Shown here piece after piece: positions 1 through 5,899 of a stretch of DNA of 5,907 nucleotides. The notes under the pieces are model-generated. The model worked only from the letters and a program-made list of their open reading frames with translations, was not told the DNA's origin and did no database searches. How positions within the stretch are numbered: the first letter of the stretch is position 1; every line of letters begins with the position of its first letter. Source of the DNA: Flavobacteriaceae bacterium (GTDB taxonomy: Bacteria > Bacteroidota > Bacteroidia > Flavobacteriales > Flavobacteriaceae); assembly GCA_030613745.1 (NCBI GenBank), contig JAUWLK010000175.1:1-5907 (forward strand). Direction: 5' to 3'. The position numbers and the translations under genes were made by a program.

Positions 1-239
1 TAATTTTCTAAAAAATCATTTTGTAAAAATATTTTACCTGATAGTTTGGGTTGTACATGTGTTAATGTTCTTAAAAGAGTTGATTTTCCAATTCCGTTTT
101 TGCCCAATAAACAGACCAACTCACCTTTTTTTAGAGTTAAATTTAATCCTTCAGCAATTATTATTTTTTGCTTTTTAGATTTATAACCTATGCTAAGATT
201 ATTAGATTTTAAAATGGTATCTTTTTTATTGTTAGGCAT
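1..239 (-). CDS. btuD: ABC transporter ATP-binding protein, BtuD/FecE type (partial, N-terminal 79 codons)
   Basis: This is the start of the cytoplasmic ATPase that would power the adjacent BtuC-like permease. Only the N-terminal 79 residues are inside the window; the gene runs off the left edge, so the signature motif, Walker B and switch histidine cannot be checked. The translation begins MPNNKKDTILKSNNLSIGY and contains a clear Walker A motif, GKNGIGKST, at residues 46-54, followed by LLRTLT. The aromatic A-loop residue is probably Y19. The ATG at 237-239 is the only sensible start and lies 12 bases after the permease stop codon, so the two genes are almost certainly co-transcribed. No Shine-Dalgarno sequence is visible, as is usual in Bacteroidota. 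The family also serves iron-siderophore and haem importers; the cobalamin assignment comes from the neighbouring riboswitch, receptor and propeller gene, not from this fragment. Confidence 0.88.
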   Translation of the reverse strand, partial: MPNNKKDTILKSNNLSIGYKSKKQKIIIAEGLNLTLKKGELVCLLGKNGIGKSTLLRTLTHVQPKLSGKIFLQNDFLEN

Positions 240-251
240 AAATTAATACAT

Positions 252-1322
252 TTATAAATTGATTTTCTTTTTTCTAATCAATAACCAAATTACTACCGGA
301 GCACCAAAAAGTGTAGTTATAGCATTAATAGGCAAAGTGTATTCACTATTTGGTAGTTGAGCTATAGTATCACTAACCAGCATAATTATTGCACCAAACA
401 ATGCTACGGCTGGGATTAATACTTTGTGATTAGATGTGTTAAAAACTAATTTTGTAATATGAGGTGTTGCTAATCCAACAAAAGCTATTGGTCCTGAAAA
501 AGCTGTAATAACACCTGTAAGCAGGCTTGTTGCTACTAAAATGAGATTCCGAGTTTTATAAAAGTTAATTCCTAAACTTTTTGCATAATTTTCACCTAAT
601 AACAAAGTGTTTAATGGTTTGATTGTTGGTATAACTAAAATTATTCCTATTAAATAAATAATAACAAAAATTAATATTTCTTCCCAGGTCAGGTTTCCTA
701 AGCTTCCAAAACTCCAAAAAAGGTATTGTTGTAAATATTCAGCAGAACTAAAATAGGCTAAAACACTAATTGTTGATGCGGTAATACTTCCAAACATCAG
801 ACCGATTATTAAAATTGTCATTGTATTTTTTACTCTTTTTGCAACTAAAATAACTGCAAAAAGCACTAAGAATGATCCTAAACTTGCTGCAACACTTAAC
901 AATATATTTGAGCTTGAAAATATTAAAAAACTGCCACCTAATATTGAGCTGCCAAGTATTAAAATAGCAACGCCTAAACTGGCACCAGAACTTATTCCTA
1001 AAACATAAGGACCAGCAAGCGGATTTCTAAATAAAGTTTGCATTAATAAACCGCTAATTGCCAAGCCAGAGCCTACCAAAACAGCTGTAATTGCTTTAGG
1101 AATTCGGTAATTTATAATAATATAGTTCCAGGTTTCTTTAGTAGATTGATTGTTAAAAATACTGTAAAAAATATCTTTTAAAGGTATATCAACTGAACCA
1201 AGGCTAATATTAGCAATAATAAAGAATAGCAATGCTAATACTAATGCAATAAAAGAATATTTGTATGTTATTGTCTGTTTGATTGTATCTAGTATTTTTG
1301 TATATGGTTTTGATATTTCAAT
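252..1322 (-). CDS. btuC: Cobalamin ABC transporter permease, BtuC/FecCD family (start codon uncertain)
   Basis: Inner-membrane subunit of a type II ABC importer; two copies would form the channel that accepts cobalamin from the BtuF-like protein. The sequence is hydrophobic throughout and carries family motifs. Counting from the TTG at 1230-1232, these are YRIPKAITAVLVGSGLAISG (42-61), RNPLAGPYVLGISSGASLG (69-87), the cytoplasmic LLGENYAKSLGIN stretch (211-223), GPIAFVGLATPHITKLV (247-263) and a C-terminal PINAITTLFGAPVVIWLL (301-318). The start is a problem. The first ATG/GTG/TTG-type codon is that TTG, but it falls in the middle of transmembrane helix 1. The frame stays open upstream to a TAA at 1329-1331 and encodes a cytoplasmic stretch (KPYTKILDTIKQ) and the missing half of TM1 (KYSFIALVLA). 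I therefore give the ATT codon at 1320-1322 as a plausible start, making about 356 residues; 1232 is the conservative alternative (326 residues). It lies between btuF and btuD in one leftward operon. Confidence 0.85.
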   Translation of the reverse strand: MEISKPYTKILDTIKQTITYKYSFIALVLALLFFIIANISLGSVDIPLKDIFYSIFNNQSTKETWNYIIINYRIPKAITAVLVGSGLAISGLLMQTLFRNPLAGPYVLGISSGASLGVAILILGSSILGGSFLIFSSSNILLSVAASLGSFLVLFAVILVAKRVKNTMTILIIGLMFGSITASTISVLAYFSSAEYLQQYLFWSFGSLGNLTWEEILIFVIIYLIGIILVIPTIKPLNTLLLGENYAKSLGINFYKTRNLILVATSLLTGVITAFSGPIAFVGLATPHITKLVFNTSNHKVLIPAVALFGAIIMLVSDTIAQLPNSEYTLPINAITTLFGAPVVIWLLIRKKKINL

Positions 1323-1347
1323 GCGAATTTAAAATTTAATTTTTAAA

Positions 1348-1379
1348 TTATCTAATTGTCTAATCTCCAAATCATCTAA
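1348..1379. repeat. Degenerate 8-bp tandem repeat between btuF and btuC
   Basis: Four consecutive 8-base units can be read on the plus strand: TTATCTAA, TTGTCTAA, TCTCCAAA and TCATCTAA. They fill most of the short gap between the btuF stop and the btuC reading frame. Similar AT-rich degenerate repeats are common in intergenic DNA of Flavobacteriaceae (general knowledge, not checked here). The flanking bases 1331-1347 are nearly pure A/T. No hairpin terminator for the leftward operon is evident here. Confidence 0.5.
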
Positions 1380-1381
1380 AT

Positions 1382-2557
1382 TTATTCTAATTTTTCTATA
1401 AAGTAAGGTTGATAACCTGGTAATAATTCAGGGTGTAATATTTTTATTAAATCTTGTAAAACTATATGTGGTTGCACAGGAGCTAATTCAAAATAAATAA
1501 CACCACCATTTTCACCTGTTTTTTTTGAGAAAGTATAAATTTTGTTTTTTGTAAATGCATCAAATTCAGTATAATGAATGTTAGCATTGGATAAATCTTG
1601 TAAAGAAGTGTAATAACCTGAACCAATCCAAAAATCTGCTGTTTTAGCTTTTGCAAAAATTGATTCAAAACTCAAAATCAAACTGCCTTGACCTTTAGTT
1701 TCTTTCCATAAATAATTGGAGTTTGCATCTTTAAAAAGCTGTGCTGTAAAACTTTCTCCTGCAGGTAAATTCCATTTATCTTTAAATAAAATACCTGTTA
1801 AAATACTGGGTTTAAATTTGGCATTTTTGGCAATTTGTTTGGCGGTATTGTATTTATTTTCAATTTCTTGAAAAATGCTGTCTGCAATTTTATCTTTATC
1901 AAATAAGGCTCCAAAAAACTTAATCCATTCAGCTCTTCCAAGAGGTGTTTCTTCTAACCAATCTCCATTAAAAATAACAGGAATTCCATTTTTTTCAATG
2001 ATTTTATACATTTTAGTAGTATTTCCAACGGTAAAACCTATTAAAGCATCTGGTTGTAAACTAATTAATACTTCAGTATTAAAATCTTGTTCATTTCCTA
2101 TATCTTTAATTTTACCATTTTTGATAAGTTTATTGGTTTTAACAGATGTAATATAATCGGTATGAGGAAAACCAATTAGGCTATTTTCTTCATCAATTAA
2201 TTCTAACATAGGAATGTGAGTGGTGGAAGTTGTAACAATTTTTTCTAATGGAATTGTTATTGTATTTTGATTTTTCAGTTGGTTTTTTAATGTATTATTT
2301 TTTGAAATCAAGATAAATTCTTGTTGCTTTTCTGCATCTGGATATGGTGATTTTATAATAAGTTTTTTATAATTTTCAAATATCTGTATATCAAATCCTT
2401 TAGCATATTTTATTGAAGTTTTTAAAGGAGATTGTTTAGAGATGTTTTTTTCTTCAATTTTTGATTTATTACACGACAAAACTAAAAGGAATATTCCTAA
2501 AAAAATACTTAAAAAAAAAGATGTATTTAAATAATTATTTGAACCTGGTAATTTCAT
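1382..2557 (-). CDS. btuF: Cobalamin-binding ABC transporter substrate-binding lipoprotein, BtuF-like
   Basis: Predicted periplasm-facing lipoprotein that binds cobalamin and docks on the BtuC-like permease. The N-terminus has a hydrophobic signal segment (residues 14-28) ending in the lipobox VLSC, so Cys29 would be lipidated. A beta-rich segment at about 46-88 (AKGFDIQIFENYKKLIIKSP and onward) precedes the substrate-binding fold at about 103-385. That fold (Peripl_BP_2 type) shows IVTTSTTHIPMLELI, LISLQPDALIGF (164-175) and GIPVIFNGDWLEETPLGRAEW (191-211), typical of Bacteroidota members. The conserved acidic residues near 202-203 and in DEEN (122-125) are candidates for the glutamates that salt-bridge to the permease. 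At 391 residues it is much longer than E. coli BtuF (about 266), because of the lipoprotein leader and the extra N-terminal segment. The ATG at 2555-2557 gives a clean lipoprotein leader. It is the first gene of the leftward operon. The family also includes siderophore binders; genomic context favours cobalamin. Confidence 0.88.
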   Translation of the reverse strand: MKLPGSNNYLNTSFFLSIFLGIFLLVLSCNKSKIEEKNISKQSPLKTSIKYAKGFDIQIFENYKKLIIKSPYPDAEKQQEFILISKNNTLKNQLKNQNTITIPLEKIVTTSTTHIPMLELIDEENSLIGFPHTDYITSVKTNKLIKNGKIKDIGNEQDFNTEVLISLQPDALIGFTVGNTTKMYKIIEKNGIPVIFNGDWLEETPLGRAEWIKFFGALFDKDKIADSIFQEIENKYNTAKQIAKNAKFKPSILTGILFKDKWNLPAGESFTAQLFKDANSNYLWKETKGQGSLILSFESIFAKAKTADFWIGSGYYTSLQDLSNANIHYTEFDAFTKNKIYTFSKKTGENGGVIYFELAPVQPHIVLQDLIKILHPELLPGYQPYFIEKLE

Positions 2558-2572
2558 TTTAACATTTTAAAA

Positions 2573-2587
2573 TTTTTAGCAAGTTTA
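2573..2587 (-). promoter_or_regulatory. Possible promoter for the btuF-btuC-btuD operon
   Basis: On the minus strand, bases 2587 to 2580 read TAAACTTG, one mismatch from the Bacteroidota -7 consensus TAnnTTTG. This would start transcription near 2573, about 15 bases ahead of the btuF ATG. No TTG-like -33 element is visible at the expected spacing, so the call is weak. The leader would be far too short to hold a riboswitch. Confidence 0.27.
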
Positions 2588-2640
2588 CAATTTTTTAAAA
2601 TAATTTACTTCATAATATTTTTTTCATTCAATAATTCAGT

Positions 2641-2648
2641 TAATTTTG
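2641..2648 (+). promoter_or_regulatory. Promoter -7 element for the riboswitch-btuB-btuG transcript
   Basis: TAATTTTG matches the Bacteroidota -7 consensus TAnnTTTG exactly. A start point about seven bases downstream would fall at about 2655, directly at the 5' strand of riboswitch helix P1 (2656-2661). That position agrees with the RNA structure and supports the call. The -33 region (about 2618-2624) is only a T-run without a clear TTG. Confidence 0.55.
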
Positions 2649-2654
2649 TTGAAG

Positions 2655-2857
2655 AATTTGGTCATGTCTTTGATGTGATAAAATAAAAGGGAATCTCGTT
2701 AAATTCTAATTAAAAATAGAATACAAATCGAGAGCTGTCTCCGCAACTGTAAGCTAAGCTGTTTTAAACAGCGCTTGTTGTTAATCTTTGAGTCACTTTC
2801 CGCTATAAGCGGATGGGAAGACAGATAACAAGACGCAAGCCAGGAAACCTGCCAAAT
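2655..2857 (+). promoter_or_regulatory. Cobalamin riboswitch aptamer (B12 element)
   Basis: RNA element that binds a cobalamin and controls the downstream receptor gene. The B12 box AAGCCAGGAAACCTGCC is at 2837-2853. The other hallmark blocks are present in order: AAAAGGGAAT (2685-2694), GAGCTGTCTCCGCAACTGTA (2732-2751), and CACT (2794-2797) with GGGAAG (2815-2820). Pairings seen by eye: P1 ATTTGG 2656-2661 with CCAAAT 2852-2857; TCTCG 2694-2698 with CGAGA 2729-2733, capped by ATTCTA 2703-2708 with TAGAAT 2717-2722; AAGC 2751-2754 with GCTT 2773-2776 around a GCTGTTT/AAACAGC hairpin (2758-2772). CTTGTT, ATCT and GTC (from 2774, 2784 and 2792) can alternatively pair with the continuous stretch GACAGATAACAAG (2820-2832), and TCCGC/GCGGA (2799-2813) caps that arm. 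The large peripheral arm suggests a class I-like rather than a compact class II architecture, which is an inference. Together with the promoters and expression platform it fills the 342-base gene-free interval 2558-2899. Confidence 0.96.
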
Positions 2858-2873
2858 AATATTAATTTACAAA

Positions 2874-2889
2874 GTTTTCGGATGAAAAG
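2874..2889 (+). promoter_or_regulatory. Putative riboswitch expression-platform hairpin (P13-like)
   Basis: TTTTC (2875-2879) pairs with GAAAA (2884-2888) around the loop GGAT (2880-2883). The loop with its closing base reads CGGA (2879-2882), complementary to TCCG (2740-2743) in the riboswitch L5 segment. An L5-L13 kissing interaction is known for cobalamin riboswitches. There is no U-tract after this hairpin, and it lies only 11 bases before the btuB ATG at 2900, so control would act on translation initiation rather than termination. The stem is short and AT-rich, and the assignment is an inference. Confidence 0.4.
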
Positions 2890-2899
2890 CTGTTGTTAT

Positions 2900-4720
2900 A
2901 TGAAAACTATAATTACATTCTTAACTTTATTGACTTTTTCGTTTTCGTTTTCGCAAAACGATTCTATAAATAAATTGGAAGAAATTGTTTTGAAAGGTAA
3001 TTTTTCTCCAAGTTTAAATAGTGGTTATTCTATAGCAATAATTTCAGATTCTATTTTAAATAGTGAATACCAAAGTTTAGGTTCTTTACTGCAAAATCAA
3101 GTAAACTTATATTTTAAACAAAATGGGAATGGTATGGTTTCCTCTATTTCTTTAAGAGGAACAAGTGCTTCACAAACAGGAGTATATTGGAATGGAATTG
3201 CTGTTAATTCTTCTTTAAATGGTCAAACCGATTTTAATACATTAACAGCAAATAGTTTTGATGAGGTAGAAATTAGAAAGGGTGGAGGAAGTGTTTTATT
3301 AGGAAGTGGAGCAATAGGTGGAGCTATAAATTTAAGGGATAAAATTATATTTCAAAACAAAAAAGAGGGAAATATTCAAATAGGGTATGGAAGTTATCAA
3401 TCTATTTCAGCACAGTTAAAAGGTTTATATAGTTCAAACAAATTATTAGCCAAAATTTCATTTGGAGCCTCTAGATCTGATAATGATTATCCTTATTTGA
3501 ATACCGATTTAATTAATGAAAATGGAGAATATAAAAATTACAATATTAGCGGAGTATTGGCTTATAAAATCAATAATAAAAATCAAATCAATCTTTATAC
3601 TTCTGTAATTGATAATGATAGAAATATTTCAAATACGCTTACAGCAGAAAGTAATTCAAAGCTTTTAAATTTTAATAGTCGTTTTTTATTGGATTGGAAA
3701 AATTTGGGAGACAGATATAATTCTTCTTTAAAATTAGCATATTTATATGAAAAATTTACATATTTTTTTGATAAAGACTTACCAAATAATTCTAAGGGGA
3801 AAAGTGAAAATCTAATTGCAAAATATGATTTTACTTATTTTTTAAATAATAATATATTTTTTAATTCAGGAATAGAATATAAGAATTCTAAGGGTAATGG
3901 CTCTAGTATTCCTAGTGTTGATCAAAATGATTTTACGTCATATTTTTTGTTTCACCATCAACCAATATCAAAATTGAATTATAATTTAAGTTTTAGAAAA
4001 GGAATCTCGACTGATTATAGTATTCCCTTCATATATGCTATTGATGGCAAATATAATTTATCAAATAAATTTGTAATTAGAGCAAATTATGCTACCAATT
4101 ACCGTTTACCAACATTTAATGATCTGTATTGGCAACCTGGAGGTAACTCTGATTTGAAATCAGAAAAAAGTAATTCAACTGAAATTGGTTTTGAATACAC
4201 TCATCAGTTGCTAAGATTTAACATCACAACATTTTATATAAAAAGTAAAGATTTAATTCAATGGCAGCCAGTAACTAATACTTTATGGCAACCAAAAAAT
4301 ATTCAAGAAGTTACTAATTATGGTATTGAATTATCTGCTTATGCACAAAAAAAAATTAAAAATCATTTGTTGGGATTTAAAATACAATATGACTATACAA
4401 TTTCTCAAGATGAAGAATTGTACAAACAACTAATTTATGTGCCTTACCATAAGGCTAATAGTATTTTAAATTACCAATATAATAAATGGAATTTTACATA
4501 TAATTTGCAATACACAGGAGAGGTTTTTATTACAACTTCAAATACACAAACTTTAAATGCATATTGGTTATCTAATATTACTTTTAATAGAAGTGTACTT
4601 AAAAATAAATTAAAATTATCATTAATAATTAATAACCTGTTTGATGAAAATTATCAATCAGTTGCTTTTAGACCAATGCCTAATAGAAATTTTATACTTA
4701 ATATCAACCTAAAAATTTAA
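2900..4720 (+). CDS. btuB: TonB-dependent cobalamin outer-membrane receptor, BtuB-like
   Basis: Outer-membrane active transporter that imports cobalamin into the periplasm using TonB/ExbBD energy. From the ATG at 2900 the protein has 606 residues, close to E. coli BtuB (614). A Sec signal peptide MKTIITFLTLLTFSFSFSQ (1-19) is followed by a TonB-box-like LEEIVLKG (26-33). The plug domain (about 40-150) contains SISLRGTSASQTGVYWNGI (82-100) and VEIRKGGGSVLLGSGAIGG (123-141). A beta-barrel rich in alternating aromatic and polar strands runs from about 155 to the end, finishing NRNFILNINLKI. No N-terminal carboxypeptidase-like domain is present, so it is not a SusC-type receptor. The frame is open back to 2813, but an ATG there would lie inside the riboswitch; ATG 2882 is possible but adds MKSCCY ahead of an already complete signal peptide. 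It sits directly behind the cobalamin riboswitch and 7 bases ahead of the propeller gene. Confidence 0.93.
   Translation: MKTIITFLTLLTFSFSFSQNDSINKLEEIVLKGNFSPSLNSGYSIAIISDSILNSEYQSLGSLLQNQVNLYFKQNGNGMVSSISLRGTSASQTGVYWNGIAVNSSLNGQTDFNTLTANSFDEVEIRKGGGSVLLGSGAIGGAINLRDKIIFQNKKEGNIQIGYGSYQSISAQLKGLYSSNKLLAKISFGASRSDNDYPYLNTDLINENGEYKNYNISGVLAYKINNKNQINLYTSVIDNDRNISNTLTAESNSKLLNFNSRFLLDWKNLGDRYNSSLKLAYLYEKFTYFFDKDLPNNSKGKSENLIAKYDFTYFLNNNIFFNSGIEYKNSKGNGSSIPSVDQNDFTSYFLFHHQPISKLNYNLSFRKGISTDYSIPFIYAIDGKYNLSNKFVIRANYATNYRLPTFNDLYWQPGGNSDLKSEKSNSTEIGFEYTHQLLRFNITTFYIKSKDLIQWQPVTNTLWQPKNIQEVTNYGIELSAYAQKKIKNHLLGFKIQYDYTISQDEELYKQLIYVPYHKANSILNYQYNKWNFTYNLQYTGEVFITTSNTQTLNAYWLSNITFNRSVLKNKLKLSLIINNLFDENYQSVAFRPMPNRNFILNINLKI
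2936..2953 (+). repeat. Three perfect TTTTCG hexanucleotide copies in the btuB signal peptide
   Basis: TTTTCG occurs three times head to tail and encodes the FSFSFS run at the end of the signal peptide hydrophobic core. A gain or loss of one copy would keep the reading frame and only change the leader by two residues. Confidence 0.6.
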
Positions 4721-4727
4721 TCTTAAA

Positions 4728-5780
4728 ATGAAAACTTTAAAATTAGCAGTATTATTAATAGTCTTAATATTTTTGAATTCCTGTTTAGATGATAATGATG
4801 ATCCAAAATTGCCTAAAGGTGATTATGAAAATGGATATTTCATTGTTAATGAAGGTCCGTTTCAAAATGGTAGTGGAACTATTACCTTTGTAGATGATGA
4901 AGGAATTGTAAGTCAGAATATTTATAAAACTGTAAATAACGAAGACATAGGAAATGTTGTACAATCAATGACAATTGTTGATGACAAAGCATATATTGTT
5001 GTAAATAATTCCCATAAAATTATTGTTGTCAATAGATATACCATGGAGAAAATAGCAATAATTGAAGGAGATAATATTAATAATCCAAGATACTTTGTTG
5101 CATATGGAGATACTGGTTATGTAAGTAATTGGGGAGATCCTTTTGATCCTTTAGATGATTTTATAGCATTAATTGATTTAAATCTTAATGATGTGAAAAA
5201 TATTATACCTGTTGGAGAAGGACCAGAAGAAATGTTGGTTGAAAATTCAAAAGTTTTTGTGAATTTACAAGGAGGTTTTGGTCAAAATAACCAAATTATT
5301 GTTATTGATACTAGTAGTAATTCGATTGATAAATCAATAACAGTTGGAGATGTTCCAAATTCTTTAATTGCTGATAACTCAGGAAATATATGGGTTTTAT
5401 GTGGAGGAAAACCTAGCTGGACAGGTAATGAATCTATAGGAGGTTTATATAAAATTAATACAAGCAATTTTGATGTTTCATCTTTTGAATTTGGAGCTTC
5501 AGAACATCCTGAACATTTAACTGGTGAAACTGGTAGTTTGTTTTATAATTTAAATGGTAAAATATATATAATGGATTTTAAATCATCTGAACTACCAAAT
5601 GAAAGCCTACATGGTTTTGATGGATTTTATTACGCTATGAAAGCTAATAATGGTGAGTTATTTGTAACTGATGCAGGTAATTTTTCAAGTGAAGGAACTC
5701 TAAAAGTTTTCAATATCAATTCGGGAGCGTTGATTGAAACAATAATTACAGGAATCATACCGGGAAGTATAGTTTTTTAA
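4728..5780 (+). CDS. btuG: Surface-exposed beta-propeller lipoprotein, BtuG-like (YncE/DUF5074 type), likely cobalamin capture
   Basis: Predicted cell-surface lipoprotein that would bind cobalamin with high affinity and hand it to BtuB. In Bacteroides, BtuG is a seven-bladed propeller that caps BtuB. Here the leader MKTLKLAVLLIVLIFLNSC ends at lipidated Cys19 and is followed by LDDNDDP, an acidic stretch resembling the surface-export signals of Bacteroidota lipoproteins. Seven blade-like repeats are readable at about residues 35-67, 85-112, 127-163, 173-207, 218-256, 269-289 and 308-342. Each has a strand such as KAYIVVN, NIWVLCG or ELFVTDAG followed by one like IIVVNRYTMEKI, LYKINTSNFDV or LKVFNINSGALI. 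The opening NGYFIVNEGPFQNGSGTITF is characteristic of the family. The 350-residue length suits one propeller. The ATG is 7 bases after the btuB stop, so the two are co-transcribed and share the riboswitch. The family is recognised by sequence; cobalamin binding is inferred from context. Confidence 0.85.
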   Translation: MKTLKLAVLLIVLIFLNSCLDDNDDPKLPKGDYENGYFIVNEGPFQNGSGTITFVDDEGIVSQNIYKTVNNEDIGNVVQSMTIVDDKAYIVVNNSHKIIVVNRYTMEKIAIIEGDNINNPRYFVAYGDTGYVSNWGDPFDPLDDFIALIDLNLNDVKNIIPVGEGPEEMLVENSKVFVNLQGGFGQNNQIIVIDTSSNSIDKSITVGDVPNSLIADNSGNIWVLCGGKPSWTGNESIGGLYKINTSNFDVSSFEFGASEHPEHLTGETGSLFYNLNGKIYIMDFKSSELPNESLHGFDGFYYAMKANNGELFVTDAGNFSSEGTLKVFNINSGALIETIITGIIPGSIVF

Positions 5781-5782
5781 GA

Positions 5783-5869
5783 ATGATGACATCTATATTT
5801 AAATTCATCATAATATTAATTTATATAGGGATGAGTTTAAATCTTTTACCCTTTGCCATTACAATATAA
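5783..5869 (+). CDS. Possible 28-residue hydrophobic membrane peptide
   Basis: A short open frame begins 2 bases after the btuG stop, with two consecutive ATG codons (5783 and 5786), and ends at a TAA that overlaps the 5' arm of the terminator. The peptide starts MMTSIFKFIIILIYIGMSLN and ends LLPFAITI. It has a single charged residue (Lys7) and could form one transmembrane helix or an uncleaved signal anchor. Tight spacing to btuG and its end at the terminator argue for a real operon member. The AT-rich composition and lack of any recognised family mean it could equally be chance or the remnant of a gene's leader. I assign no function. Confidence 0.33.
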   Translation: MMTSIFKFIIILIYIGMSLNLLPFAITI

Positions 5870-5899
5870 TAGGTTATCCAATAAACCCTATTTTTTTTA
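5868..5899 (+). terminator. Intrinsic terminator of the btuB-btuG operon
   Basis: AATAGG (5868-5873) pairs with CCTATT (5887-5892). TT (5874-5875) and AA (5884-5885) extend the stem across a bulged C at 5886, leaving a loop of about eight bases. The right arm runs straight into a T-run (5891-5898), with a second T-run at the window end. It works only for rightward transcription, since no T-run follows on the other strand. Confidence 0.68.

Noticed and set aside
1483..1668. 61-codon open frame on the minus strand
   Set aside because: Alternative frame of btuF; no signal or family match.
1875..2156. 93-codon open frame on the plus strand
   Set aside because: It lies wholly antisense inside the well-supported btuF gene and resembles no family.
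252..2557. Iron-siderophore or haem importer instead of cobalamin
   Set aside because: The families cannot be separated by motif alone, but the shared intergenic region with a cobalamin riboswitch and the btuB-btuG pair make cobalamin the better reading.
2813..2899. In-frame upstream extension of btuB starting at ATG 2813
   Set aside because: It would translate the riboswitch core including the B12 box and place 29 polar residues ahead of a complete signal peptide; the ATG lies in the 3' arm of a riboswitch hairpin.
2854..2899. Intrinsic terminator in the riboswitch expression platform
   Set aside because: The only hairpin (2875-2888) is short and not followed by a T-run, so transcription attenuation is not supported.
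2936..2953. TTTTCG repeats as a phase-variation switch
   Set aside because: Only three copies of a six-base unit; copy-number change stays in frame and would not turn the gene off.
5282..5467. 61-codon open frame on the minus strand
   Set aside because: Antisense to the propeller gene; composition explained by the repeat strands on the other strand.
5825..5891. ATAGGG (5825-5830) pairing with CCCTAT (5886-5891) as an antiterminator
   Set aside because: Only six pairs, with no extension on either side; likely coincidence in AT-rich sequence.
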